From positions 38,451,790 to 38,515,789 of the forward strand of contig NC_052613.1 in assembly GCF_016545825.1 (NCBI RefSeq): DNA of 64,000 nucleotides. The letters run 5' to 3'. Position 1 is the stretch's first letter; each line of letters starts with the position of its first letter. Both the position numbers and the translations under genes were made by a program. Shown here in pieces: positions 1-10,508 of the stretch. This stretch comes from Eucalyptus grandis (Eukaryota > Streptophyta > Magnoliopsida > Myrtales > Myrtaceae). The notes under the pieces are model-generated. The model worked only from the letters and a program-made list of their open reading frames with translations, made no database searches and was not told the DNA's origin.

Positions 1-880
1 TCAGATTTCCTTGCTTGAATTCACCGAGTTCCTGCATGAGTGAAATTTTTTTTGCTTGATCTAATTTTCCGTACATTTCTTTGATATTCTCCCACATTTT
101 CTTCGAATCTTCTGTTGGTGGGAGGCTAGCGGCGACATCTAGAGAGACGCAATTGCCAATCCACGATCGGATTAGGTGGTTGCATTTTCTCCAGTGTCGG
201 GCCAGTCGCTCGTCCGAAGGAACAGGCACGGTTCCGTCGAGGAATCCGTCCTTGTCCTTTGTCACGAGGGCTCGCCGGAAATCCTGTGACCATCTGGAAT
301 AAGTTTCTGGTCCAGTCAGTTGCAAGGTGATTAATCGCAGTTCTAGACCGTTGGCTGTTGATACGTAGAGAGGATCTCCAGATTCCGGTCGGCCGGTGAC
401 TGCCGCGATCGGAAAAGGAAGAAAATTGGGCGAGAAACTCGGGTAGGGATTCGTCCTTGAGCCCGACCCGCCAGATCCGATTCCATGACTCGTATGCGAG
501 AAATTCGGGTAGGGATTCAATCCCGGATCCGCTTCGTCCGACCCACCAACTTGTTCTGCTCCGGCGGTCTGGTTTGCCCCATTCGTGGCTGGTGGACCTC
601 CGTCGGACTGAACGCTACTTTGGTAGCCTGTAATCCCCGGCGATGATGCATTTGGTCCAACGTACCATGGATACGGTACCCATTGGTAAGGATGACCCGC
701 AGTGGGCAACCCCATATTTGACTGAGCCGGGAAGAATGGCCATTGCATGCCTTGAGTCTGAGGTTGCTGTTGAGTTGTGGGAATCGGCACGAGATGGCTT
801 TGTGCCTCTGAGATTTATGGCGTAGTTTCTTCTGTGGATGAAACATCAAGGGCTGAGGATGAATTTGCTAGGTGAGCCAT
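1..880 (-). pseudogene. Ty1/copia gag fragment, cut by the window edge
   Basis: Read on the minus strand, an ATG at 880-878 opens a gag-like frame that runs to the window edge. It is interrupted once, by an in-frame TAA at 817-815, after 21 codons. After a Pro/Gln/Gly-rich N-terminal tract, the frame carries the copia gag (UBN2/Retrotran_gag_3) pattern: a 'YSRWSQDFRRAL' block, then 'KDGFLDGTVPVP', then 'CNHLIRSWI', ending with 'LMQELGEFKQG'. The gag protein packages the element's RNA into virus-like particles. An alternative start at 748 lies downstream of the stop. The primer binding site and LTR lie immediately upstream, so this is the 5' end of a retrotransposon whose pol part lies left of the window. 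The stop makes it probably non-autonomous. Confidence 0.8.
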
Positions 881-1001
881 GGTAATCGTTTGTGCTTGCT
901 TCTTTTTCCTTTTAGCGAAAAATGATTCCTTCGTAAATCTCTTTTGCAGATCAGAGAGTTCGAAGAACAAGTTGGTGCGGAAGCGGGTTCAGAAGCTTGA
1001 A

Positions 1002-1013
1002 GGCTCGATACCA
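1002..1013 (-). other. tRNA-iMet primer binding site of the left copia element
   Basis: The minus strand reads TGGTATCGAGCC, close to the usual plant copia primer binding site TGGTATCAGAGC, and directly abuts the LTR end. It primes reverse transcription by pairing with the 3' end of the initiator tRNA. Confidence 0.8.
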
Positions 1014-1282
1014 TGACAGAATGCGTAAAGGAAGCAAGATGCAAGAGACGAAGGATTGAGAGAAGTTTTTCTATTCCTTCAATTGTATTGAATCGATATA
1101 CAATGTTCTGTAATTATAATACAGAGTGTACATGAAGAAAGGAAATAAAAAATTCTATAAATCAAATCTACAATTCTGTCTAATATTAATTGATCTGATT
1201 AGATCAATTAAGATCAAAATCTGGCGGATGATCAATTTAGATCAAATCCGGGTGATCTTCAGGCATATCTTCCAATGAAACA
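1014..1282 (-). mobile_element. 5' LTR of the left copia element
   Basis: This is a 269-bp LTR, bounded on the minus strand by TGTTTCATTGG at the outer end and CATTCTGTCA next to the primer binding site. It is AT-rich and carries TATA-like sequence and polyadenylation-like A/T tracts. The outer boundary is inferred from the TGTT start. The partner LTR and the second target duplication lie outside the window, so the five bases after it (CTTTC) cannot be confirmed as a target site. Confidence 0.7.
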
Positions 1283-1841
1283 CTTTCTTTTCTTTTTTCT
1301 TCTTTTTCTTCTCTTTTTTTTCTTCTTTTCTTCTTCTTTTTTCTTTCTTTTTTCTTTGACCTCGCCGGAGCGTCGCCGGCCTCGCCATCTGACCTCGCCA
1401 GAGTGTCGCCGGCCCTGGCGAGGCCGAGCGTTGCCAGCCCGGCGAAGCTTAGCCTCGCCTTAACCGGGCGAGCTCGATCTCGCCCAAATCCGGGCGAGGC
1501 CGAGCTCGCCCGACGGCGAGGCCGCCGGCCCCGTTGGCCGGTCGCCGACCATGGCCGAGGCGGCGCAATGACCGGCCAAAAGAAGAAAAATGAAAAAAAG
1601 AAAAATAAATAAGAACATAAGAAAAATAAGAAAGAAAATAGAAAAAATAAAATAAAAATATTAAAAAATAAAAGAAATAAAAAAATTATACAAATTTACC
1701 AAACGTGTTTCTATTCATTTTATTTCCGAAACAAATTTACCAAAGGCATTTTTTTGTTCAAAAATTGTTTCCGAAATTGAAACACTTTTTTATTTATTTT
1801 TTTGGAACAATTTTTAAATAGAAATATTACCAAACGCACCC
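1283..1841. mobile_element. GC-core MITE family A, copy 1 (left end missing)
   Basis: A polypyrimidine tract leads into a GC-rich core dense in CTCGCC/GGCGAG. A purine/AT-rich arm follows, ending in ATTACCAAACGCACCC. The right terminus matches other copies in this window, but the left terminal repeat is absent. The copia LTR begins exactly where the left arm should be, so the retrotransposon probably inserted into this MITE. Short open frames in the core are compositional and not genes. Confidence 0.7.
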
Positions 1842-1966
1842 AAAGTGACCACAATTTGACTACACCCGAGTTTATGTTGCCATATATTTAATAATTTTAG
1901 ATATGAAAATCACACAAGGACACGGCACGAATATATGGAGAGAAACTTGATTTCACGAGAAACTAA

Positions 1967-2545
1967 GGGTGTGTTTGTTTATTTGTGTTTATGTTCCCCG
2001 GAACACAAATTTTTGTTCTTTTGTTTCGGGAAACAAAAAAAGAATAGAAACATGTTTGTTTATACTTTTGTTCCCGTGAACAGATTTGAAACAAAACAAG
2101 AACTCGAAAAAAACTTGTTTTTATTCTTAGGAATACTTTCGAGAAACATTTTTTCTTCTCATTTTTTCTTCTTTTTTTTTTTCTTCTTTTTAACTAGTCG
2201 CAGCCTCGGCCATCGCCGTTGAGGGCCAGTGACCTCGCCGGAGCGTCACCGGCGAGGCTCGGTCTCGCCGGGCCACCGTTAGGTGACGTCGACCTAGAGG
2301 TAGCCCGATGAGGCCGAGCCTTGCCTAGATTTGCGAGCTCGGCCTCCTTGAGGGTCGGCGAGGTCGCCAGCCCTCGTCAGCCATAGCCTAGGCCGGCGAA
2401 TGGCCAAAAGAAAAAAAAAAAAAAAAATATATATATAATAAAAATATTGAAAAATTAAATGAAATAAAAAAAATTATGCAAATTTACCAAACGTATTTTC
2501 TGTTCTTAGAGAAAAAAAAAACTATTTCTATTAACTCGAAATTGG
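1967..2545. mobile_element. GC-core MITE family A, copy 2
   Basis: The left terminus GGGTGTGTTTGTTTAT follows TAA at 1964-1966. The internal order is the same as in the other copies: an AT-rich arm with 'gaaac' motifs, a T/C tract, a core with repeated CTCGCC, an A-rich tract and 'aaatttaccaaacg'. The right terminal repeat is not clear, so the right edge is approximate. Confidence 0.6.
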
Positions 2546-2552
2546 TAGGAAA

Positions 2553-2617
2553 TTTACTCATTTTGTATTCATTTATGGAAAAAAGTTTTTTTTTTTTACT
2601 CATTTTGTATTCATTTA
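2553..2617. repeat. 23-bp direct repeat around a poly-T stub
   Basis: The 23-bp sequence at 2553-2575 recurs perfectly at 2595-2617. Between the copies lie 19 bases ending in a T run. The form is like a target duplication around a very short poly(A)-tailed retroposon on the minus strand, but replication slippage is also possible. Confidence 0.55.
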
Positions 2618-2836
2618 GGGCGTGGATGAAAAACAGTTGACGGATCCATTTTTGCGCTGCCGTGGTGGCAATGGACATGCCAAATGGGCCATCAAAAGAC
2701 TAATGATTTCCAATTTCCCTCTCTCACTTTCCCTCATTTTCTCCCGCCTCGTCGCATGACGAGGACCAACATTCTTCGGAACAAGCCATTGCAGCACGAC
2801 CGAGCTCGTTGAAGATTCTAAGTTGCACTCCTGAAA

Positions 2837-3516
2837 ATGGTTCGTAAACGATTCCACGAAGCCAAAACAGGTGAGCTTACGAAAGTTCGATTCCTTTATC
2901 GCGTGATTCATCGCAGGTTCCAGTCCGATCTGAGCCTCTTCCTTCGAGGCACGCCACGCGCCCCGTAGATGTTCGATGAATTGCTCGAATGGGTCTCTCC
3001 CGTTTGGACAGTGGTTATCTACAAACTTCTTCCTTCCTGATGTAAAAATACGATTGTCCAGGGCTTCAGTACATCAAATCGCTCGATGCCGAGAAGGTGT
3101 TGAGCAAAATAGGAATGGGCAGAGAAGACCGCTACTTCTGGAAGCAGCTGGGCAAGGGGCTGCTGGCCACGTCCGCACTCATGGGCGCCGCTTGGCTCTA
3201 CAACGAAACGTCGCCCCTGGGATGGTGGACGCTGAAGCCTCGGCCCAAGGAAGAGAGAGAGCTGGCGCACCTGTACGAGCGGCGACAGTTCCCGTACCCG
3301 GGCGACAAAGAAGCCATGGAAGAGTTCGTTGCCAAGGGGGGCATGATCGGCACGACCATCGGGCCCAAGGGGGTTGTCGAAACCGATAAGGATGCTTACA
3401 ACTACCAGAAGGAGTTGCAGGACAAGAAGCTGGAGCAGGAAGCTCAGAAGCTGTGGCTTAGGATGAGGAATGAGGTCATTGCGGAACTTCAAGAGAAAGG
3501 ATATGATATTGAGTGA
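2837..3516 (+). CDS. Small conserved protein, two exons, function unknown
   Basis: I do not recognise the family. Coding exon 1 is 2837-2870 (starts MVRKRFHEAKT). A 191-bp GT-AG intron follows (GTGAGC ... GTCCAG), then exon 2 at 3062-3516, with splice phase 1 preserved. The predicted protein has 162 aa. It has a weakly hydrophobic segment near residues 42-60 ('LLATSALMGAAWLYNE') that could be one membrane pass. A basic 'LKPRPKEERE' stretch follows, then the glycine-rich 'AKGGMIGTTIGPKG', and a charged, probably helical C-terminus. Codon use is GC-rich and normal, which argues for a real gene. A mitochondrial or other membrane location is only a guess. The N-terminus depends on the inferred exon 1. 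A shorter frame inside exon 2 alone has only an internal ATG at 3115. Confidence 0.7.
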
Positions 3517-5720
3517 ACTCGGGAGTGGTAGACATAGACAACATGTCATGAAGTAGAAACGCTACATGAGCAAAATTGGGGGTGTTGAATTTGCTGACCA
3601 AGTTTGAGTACAATGTGGTTGGCCTCTTATCTAGCTTTTTCGCGTTTTAGCTTTGTTTGAAACCTCTACTCTCAATAAAATTTCGACGGTGTCATCTGGT
3701 CTGGAGGATCGCAGAAGCTTTTGTTAAATTAAACAAATAATAAGAGACTAGAGTCATATCAACTTGTAAACCCTGTGGAATTTCGGTTGACCTTTTCGAC
3801 TTCTTAATTTGAAACATAATTAGTTTACAAGATGGGCTTCAGCCAGTAGCCGGTAAGTTGAGCTTCAACTCTGCAGATTTACTCAATTATAGCGTAGACT
3901 TAACACACTTACGAAAAGAGAACATCCCAAGTCATGGGCTAGAGACCTTTGTAGGAGAACCAAGCATCGTCACACCAATTTCAAAAGGACGTCATTGTAA
4001 TCTTTCACAATTTCAAGGTCGATTCTCCTCTCCATTCAGCCTCGGTGTTTGCTCCTACCGAACGCTGCATTCGTCGATATATTTTTTTACTTCAATTAAT
4101 TTGATGTACTTCATCAAAGTGTGGTTGTGTCGCTTTTCTTGTACTCTCCACCCACTTTTTTAACTTTCTTTTAGGTGCGATCACGGTCTTTTTCGTCAAC
4201 TGCACTGTTAGCTTCCTTTTCAACCTCCTGTCCTTTGGGCAAAAGCCTCGGACAGCCCATATGGTACTGCTTGAATTTTTTTCTTGAGGATGAAACATTT
4301 TCTGGAAAGCATAGCACATAATTGTTCCCTTACAAACTAGCTTTGCTAAGCTCTGATCGCTATTTTTAATCTTTTAACTACTTAGCTTACGTATAATTGA
4401 ACGAATGTATGTTCCGTATTCAATCTGAAGTGATTAGATGCTTATTACCGAAAGAAAATGTGAATAAAAGTTGGGCCCTAGCCCCATCCCACTTTGCTTC
4501 GATTCACAATATAACCATATTCCTACTAAATCAAATGGGTTATTACCCTAACACAGAATAAATTAAGAGAGAACGAGGTCCATTCCGGATTTTTGCTCTT
4601 GAGAAGATATAGAATATCAGTTATGTGACAAGACCAAATCGATACATAATTCAGAAAGATAGAATAAGGAAGAAAGCACAACATGCACTCAAGGCAAGCA
4701 GCTGCCATCTTGTCAACAAGCTAAAATTTTCAGTAAAGTGATGCAATAAATCTGTCCCTGATGACAAAGAAGGCACAATAACACCTTTAGCTATGTCAGC
4801 TTTCTTGGCCTACATCTTCTTACTTAACAATGACCTTCTACTGCCTGTTGACCTGTCATCACATTTTGGCTCACTTCAGATTTTTTTTTATCAATTAGAA
4901 GAGTATGAATTGGGACAGAATTTACCTCTGGTTTTTTTAATTTCACGTACAAAGCTAAGGTCAGCAAAGGATGGCTAAAAGCCACTAACAAAAATGGACC
5001 ATTGCCTTTGAGCCAAATTGAGTCTATCTTAAACAAAGATGGGGACAGAAGTTTCTCACCCTCAGCAACAGCTACTGGGTTCAATGGGAGACCAAGCGCG
5101 GGAGCCAGAGCACTAGTCAGTACATAGGTAGCTGAAACAAAGAATAGATAGGCAATGTTCGATTGCGGTTTCTAAAGCAACAATATATGTAAACTATAGA
5201 AACAGTTCTCCGAAGTTTGCACATACGTGAAATTTTCTACATTTTGATGGCTCTGCAAGGATCACAAATTTCAGAGGCTTCATACTTCAGCTCAGCAGTT
5301 TCGAACTTCAGCAAACTGGATTTTCTGTCCAAGAAACAACATTGCGTTTATGCGATATAACAAATTCAAAGCATTAGAAAGCATTCATGTCAAGAGCCCT
5401 GGAGGCCAGAAAAGTTCCAACCACTGGTGCAAACCACGATATCGAACCAGACAGTTATTTTCAACCGGTAGTGATTATCAGCAACTGTTAAATCCTGTTC
5501 TCAGCACATGGACAATGCTGTAGCTAATGTGAATTTCAGCAGCAACCGAACTATGAGATATGTATTAAACAATGATTTTTTCTTTTTGAGACAATGAATT
5601 CCAGAGAACAAAAGAGACAATGAACTGCATAAAATTTACTCAAGCTTTACACAATTGAGACAGTCTGTCTCTGTTACATTAACCGGTGATAACTACGAAG
5701 AACTCTTTCCGGCAGACAGC
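3517..5720. other. Intergenic DNA with 3' UTRs
   Basis: There is an AATAAA at 3674-3679, about 160 bases after the stop codon of the upstream gene, that could serve as its polyadenylation signal. The rest is AT-rich with only short open frames and no recognisable domain. The last few hundred bases are probably the 3' UTR of the minus-strand gene that follows. I see nothing else. Confidence 0.5.
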
Positions 5721-7325
5721 CTACATCCTTTCTGATTTACTTCTAGAAGTCCTTAATGGAGAAAGATAGATGGGTCGCAGGCCCTTGTCAATGTTATGCC
5801 CATATGATTGTGCACTCTTGCTCCTAGCAGTAACACTATTACTCAGCTTAAGCCTCCGGGTAATATTACCAATCGGTTCATCTTCCTTGGCAACATTGTT
5901 CTGCTCTTGCCGAGACTCAGTAACCACCAACTGGTTGTCCACCTCTCCAGCAATGCAACTAATCCCTCTATTGACATCCGTTCTCTCACCTCTAGAGTGC
6001 ATCAAACTCCACGTGTTCCAGGCCTTCCGCCAACCCAGCAACTGCAATTTCTTGCACCGTTTTTGGTCCTGCCTGCCAACAAAAGGAGCAGCATTCTGAA
6101 AAGCGGATTCAAGCGTTACCATATCATCTTGTTTGACTGACTTAAGCCTCCAATCCATTAACTCTTGCTCGGTGATCAGCAATTTTGTGCCATTAAACAA
6201 TTCCGTTGCAGCGGGCGACAGTTTCAACCTCGGCAATGGCTTCGCATCATCAACCTCAAATTCAAGTTTGTCCCTCTTGTGAGAATTCGATCTTTCGAAG
6301 CTCCTCCTTTGCCTTTGCAATGCCGCTGGCTCCTTGTAGTAATGCCTAGTGTGGAGATGCCCACCTGGACTCTTGCCATTCTCATCGACACAGCTCAACT
6401 TCTCCTCGGACACCCCATCCTCAGATTGATCATCAACCAACTTCACATCATTGACCGCAGAAACCGCTGGATTCAGATGCCGATACATGGAACTCCTGCC
6501 AATCATGTGGCCATCCAGAGAAGCCCTAGGCACATCATGAGAAATCCTACCACCATTAACCCATTCCGAGTCACAAGATCTCCTCCCCATTCCACATTCT
6601 CCAACGTCGGTTCTCATATCTCCTAATTCCTCCCGATTGACCTTCTCCTTATGTACATCTTCGTCTCCAATTGCCACATTGCCGCCATTGACAAGTCCGA
6701 CTGGACCTAGATTCGCGACCTTCTCCTTCCCTCTCCATTTCCTCAATTTGTCCGTCAAAACCGCAGCCACCCCCCAAAAGCCTCTCGAATCCTTGTCCCT
6801 GCGCTTCTTAGTCTCCCACTCGAGATCTATGAACTCCCTCACCGTCCTCAACTCAGCTCCTTCTTCGAAATCATCACAGACTCCTCCGTCACCGACCTCC
6901 TCGTTCTGCTCAACATCGCTGTCGCAGATCCGAATCTCTCCTTCCCCATTCCCCTCCCCGACCGCAGAACTCCCACCCCGACCACTCGGTCCATCCTCCA
7001 GATTGAAGAGGCCGATCAGGCTGGTCCCGGCGACGACTTCGCACGATCTACGCCGCGGTTCGGCCGACCTGCGAGCCGCGCCGGCGCCGCAATTGAACTC
7101 GCGGTGGGATTTGCTGCGGTGGAGATGGTCGGCCACGGAGCGAGGGACCGAGTGACTGGAGGCGCCGCGGCAGTTGGCGGCGTCGAAGACGGCGAGGCGC
7201 TCCCGGAGGCACGCGGCGCAGAGGCCGGGGGCGGTCGGCCTGGCCGCGCGGCGGTGGCGGCAGGGGGAAGGCCGGTGGCGGGAGTAGAGGGTGGTTGACG
7301 GTGACGGAGGCGATTGCGTTTGCAT
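5721..7325 (-). CDS. OCTOPUS-like protein (DUF740 family)
   Basis: This is an intact single-exon gene. I start it at the ATG at 7325-7323, giving 534 aa. The frame is open for 64 codons upstream, but that part lacks family features. The N-terminus has the family motif 'CAACLRERLAVFD' near residue 40, then 'RRRSCEV' and 'SLIGLFNLED'. An acidic linker leads to the conserved block 'FIDLEWETKKRRDKDSRGFW' followed by 'LTDKLRKWRGKEK'. 'PRASLDGHMIG' and 'SPAATELFNGTKLLITEQEL' come later, and the C-terminus has 'GWRKAWNTWSLMHSR' and a Ser/Arg tail. In Arabidopsis, OCTOPUS family proteins are polar plasma-membrane proteins that promote phloem differentiation. Which paralogue this is cannot be settled by eye. 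The codon-rich N-terminal half is GC-rich and the C-terminal half less so. Confidence 0.85.
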   Translation of the reverse strand: MQTQSPPSPSTTLYSRHRPSPCRHRRAARPTAPGLCAACLRERLAVFDAANCRGASSHSVPRSVADHLHRSKSHREFNCGAGAARRSAEPRRRSCEVVAGTSLIGLFNLEDGPSGRGGSSAVGEGNGEGEIRICDSDVEQNEEVGDGGVCDDFEEGAELRTVREFIDLEWETKKRRDKDSRGFWGVAAVLTDKLRKWRGKEKVANLGPVGLVNGGNVAIGDEDVHKEKVNREELGDMRTDVGECGMGRRSCDSEWVNGGRISHDVPRASLDGHMIGRSSMYRHLNPAVSAVNDVKLVDDQSEDGVSEEKLSCVDENGKSPGGHLHTRHYYKEPAALQRQRRSFERSNSHKRDKLEFEVDDAKPLPRLKLSPAATELFNGTKLLITEQELMDWRLKSVKQDDMVTLESAFQNAAPFVGRQDQKRCKKLQLLGWRKAWNTWSLMHSRGERTDVNRGISCIAGEVDNQLVVTESRQEQNNVAKEDEPIGNITRRLKLSNSVTARSKSAQSYGHNIDKGLRPIYLSPLRTSRSKSERM

Positions 7326-7462
7326 GGCGAATTGAGTGGAGAGCGATGGAGTGTTGAGTGGGGAAGGAGCAGCTGCAGCAAACCGCAAGCGAAGAGTGAA
7401 GTGACACTTGCAGGTGGGAGCTGTGGCAGTTGACGTAGAGTAGACCCCCGCCCTAAGCAAAA

Positions 7463-7812
7463 AAATATTAATTAAAAAATGAAAAATAAGTACATTGAAC
7501 ATCCTCAAACTTATCAATAAAATACAATTAAATCATAAAAATTATCACGAAAGCATAATCAAATCCTAAAAAATTCAAAAAATACATTCAAATTCTAAAA
7601 TTTATCAAAATTGATCGGATCAAGTTTTTAAATTTTTAACATTTTTAAAAATTTTATAATTTAATTGCATCTTTGTAATTTTTAATTACACTTTTTAAAA
7701 ATTATAAAACTCAATTACACTTTTGTAACAAGTTTTATAATGTATTTGTACTTTTTAAAAGTTTTATAGTTAAATTATACTTTCATAATAAATTTTATGA
7801 TTTATATTGCAC
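7463..7812. mobile_element. AT-rich palindromic repeat family C, copy 1
   Basis: This is a very AT-rich stretch in which the left half is roughly the reverse complement of the right half. The axis lies near TTGATCGGATCAA at about 7610-7622. Each arm is built of repeating subunits of the form 'aattaaatcataaaa'. A related copy lies at about 45880-46298. It looks like a MITE with very long inverted repeats. The edges and target duplication were not resolved. Confidence 0.55.
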
Positions 7813-9980
7813 TTATTCTTAAAAAATAAAATAAAAAGTGAAAAGCCAAGAGAAACATCTCTTACTCTCAAACTATTGATAAACTCCGGTGATTCTAGGA
7901 TCTTTTGCATGTGTACTTATTACATTGCGATAACCCATGATGAAAATGGATTTTTCTCGGGAAAAATAAGAAAAATGAACGGTCGTTTTCGAATCTAATT
8001 GGAATATAAATCAATTTTTTAAACTTTTGATGGTTTGGATGCGGCAGTATTTAATGTTATGTTGCTTTCCCAAAACTTGTAATTGATTGACATTAGTAAG
8101 TTTTTAAGCACGCTAAGCAAGTTCTTTTGTGCCCCGGTAAATAAAGAGCCATTAACGCTATTAACATAGAAGACTTGAGATCGATAAGTATCTAGCAAGT
8201 TAATCAATTTTTTATATTATGGTAGTTTGGTCAATAAAGTAAAGTCAAACTTCTACCAAATTACCGAGTCCAGTCACAATAGAAAAGCCAGTGCAACATG
8301 TTTGCAAAATTTAGAGTTTGTAATTCACACTAATTAAATGTCTGTAAGTGCTGTGAAATTTAAAGTCATATTGAGTAAGATCATAACCTTTCTTGTGAGC
8401 AATTACAAAGGAATAATCTCGAGATATCTTTGAAACTTAGATAACTATGTACATGAATGATGCTAAGGAAAACAGTATTTAGAAAAATAATCGTTTATTT
8501 CACTTGAAATGATTGGTTACTTAAAAAGGTTATTTATCATCAACGACAATTTACGTCTAGATATTTTTGTGGATAGTGAAAATATTTTTTTGTTCATTTA
8601 TTTTTGTAAGCAATATGACTGATCAATTTTAAGAAAATTTTTTTTAAATTATTTATTTTTCACCGAGCAAATGCATCTTGAATTTATTGATGAATCGGGT
8701 GTTGTTTCTCTTTTCTAATTTACTTTTTCTTTTAGGGCTCAATGAGAGTGTTAGTGGTCCTTTGGTGTTGGGCGTCTTTGTTCATGTTTGAACTTTTTTT
8801 TAAGGTAGTTATAAGATATAGATTCAAGTTTAAAACCAAAGTAGGTGAGAGAGAAAAATATAATTATCAACTCGTGTTTGTCGAATATATCAAAAAAATT
8901 ATTGTGATTCTTTAAAAGTAGAAAATTCCTTTTATTTTATATAACGATGTTATTACAATAAAAAATATAAATGAATAAGAAAAAAAACACAAGGGCAATG
9001 ACGCTAGTTCTACTCAAACTCAAATGTTAGCTTGATCTTCATTGTCATTGTTTAATGTTTTTCCAAAATAGTCTCTAAATTTATAAAATTTGGCTTAAGT
9101 TGGTCCTTCTACCAAATGGCAGCTCACATCACATGTGTTTGGTGATGTGGATTGCTTTGTCGATAAAATATTGGGTAGGCCTTACTCGTCAATTTAGCGA
9201 TAAATCATTCCATTTATTGATGGATCGATGGTGTCTATATTTCAGATTTTTCAAAAAATTCTTTCTCGCTTGCATTCTCCCCTCCATAATCACCCCACGT
9301 TGTCTCTCTCCTCCATCACTCTCTTCTCCATCACCCCACACGACCATATTATTGGTCGCGAGCATCCAAGCGCTCGAAGAAGCTGCCCATTTTTGGTGCT
9401 ATGTTTGAGCTGTGAAGGTGGAAAAGCTAACAGTGTCTCTGCCGCGCCATAAAGTGGTCTCTTTTTTGTCTCTTGATATGAAGAAGAAAAGATCGACGGA
9501 GAAGAGAGACAGAAAAGGGTGCAACGGAGGAGAGAGACGTGGCGAGTACGAAAGGGATTTCTGAAAAAATTTGAGACGTGAGCCCCATCAGGTACGTGCC
9601 GATCAATAAATGAAGTGATTTATAAACCGACTTTGTGAGTAAAGTTTGTCCAATATTTTCTCTAACGAAGTTCACGGACCTCGGATTGAATGTTGCGCGT
9701 TGAGCTCGTGACCTCATTTCCCCGCCTCAAGTGTGTGCATGGGTGTGCATGCGTGGGAGACGGAGAGAGCACCGAGATGGTTCGACCTTTGAACGAGTAG
9801 TCCCTTGGCGGCGATGTTCAAATAAATTTGCCTGCGGTGGAGTTAGGTACGTGTTTGGTGATTTTACTGGTGATGCTTAAGCATAAGGCAGTGATGATGG
9901 CGGTGGCGGTGATGATGGTGGCGGTTCGCTTGAGGCCCTAGAAGGAGCAATTGGTTGGAGTGAGACTGTCGAGGTAATTA
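7813..9980. other. Intergenic, AT-rich
   Basis: No gene recognised. The stretch holds AT-rich sequence with only short frames. Around 9890-9940 there is a G/A-rich tract with GAT and GGC repeats. Degenerate transposon pieces are likely around 8470-8700 but could not be delimited. Confidence 0.4.
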
Positions 9981-10508
9981 GGCCCTATTTGCTAATGCTC
10001 TAATTTTTCTGTTGTTTCGTTTTTTGAAATATTTAAAAAACAGAAATCCGTTTGGTAACGTCGGTTAATTTTTTTATTTCTTATAATAGAAAAGTGGTTA
10101 GGTAATAAATTTGAAACAAAAAAAAAGTAACTTCTTATTCTTGGAAACAATTTCTAAAATAAGTCATTTTTTTGTTTTTTGTTTTTGTTTTTCTTCCTCT
10201 CCTAACCGGTCCGTCGACCATCGGCCACGCCTGGTGATTGGCTAGAGGATGAAGAAGAAGAGAGGAAAAATAGAAAAGCAAAAAAAAAAAAAAAAAAACA
10301 AAATTCTCAAAAAATTAAAACAAATTCCATTTCACAAAAAAAGTGTACGTCGTACCAAATATATTCATGTTCCTATTCCGAAAATAGAAATTTTATGTAG
10401 TTATTAGACTTGTTATTTTACTTGGAAACTAATTTAGATAATAGAAATAGAAAAAATAATTTTTGAAAATAATTTTTCATAAAAATAGAATTGTTACTAA
10501 ACACACCA
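9981..10508. mobile_element. GC-core MITE family A, copy 3
   Basis: The left end is GGCCCTATTTGCTAATG. The right end is ...GTTACTAAACACACC(A), an imperfect inverted match. Flanking TTA at 9978-9980 and 10509-10511 looks like a 3-bp target duplication. The core is shorter and less GC-rich than in the other copies, but the order of pyrimidine tract, core and purine/A tract is the same. Confidence 0.6.

Noticed and set aside
1275..1612. Overlapping open frames rich in Arg, Ala and Pro
   Set aside because: They lie in the GC-rich core of a MITE. The sequence is repetitive and similar frames occur in the other copies, so no gene is supported.
6165..7298. Plus-strand frames of 60-170 aa opposite the OCTOPUS-like gene
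   Set aside because: They are shadows of the minus-strand coding sequence without any family signature.
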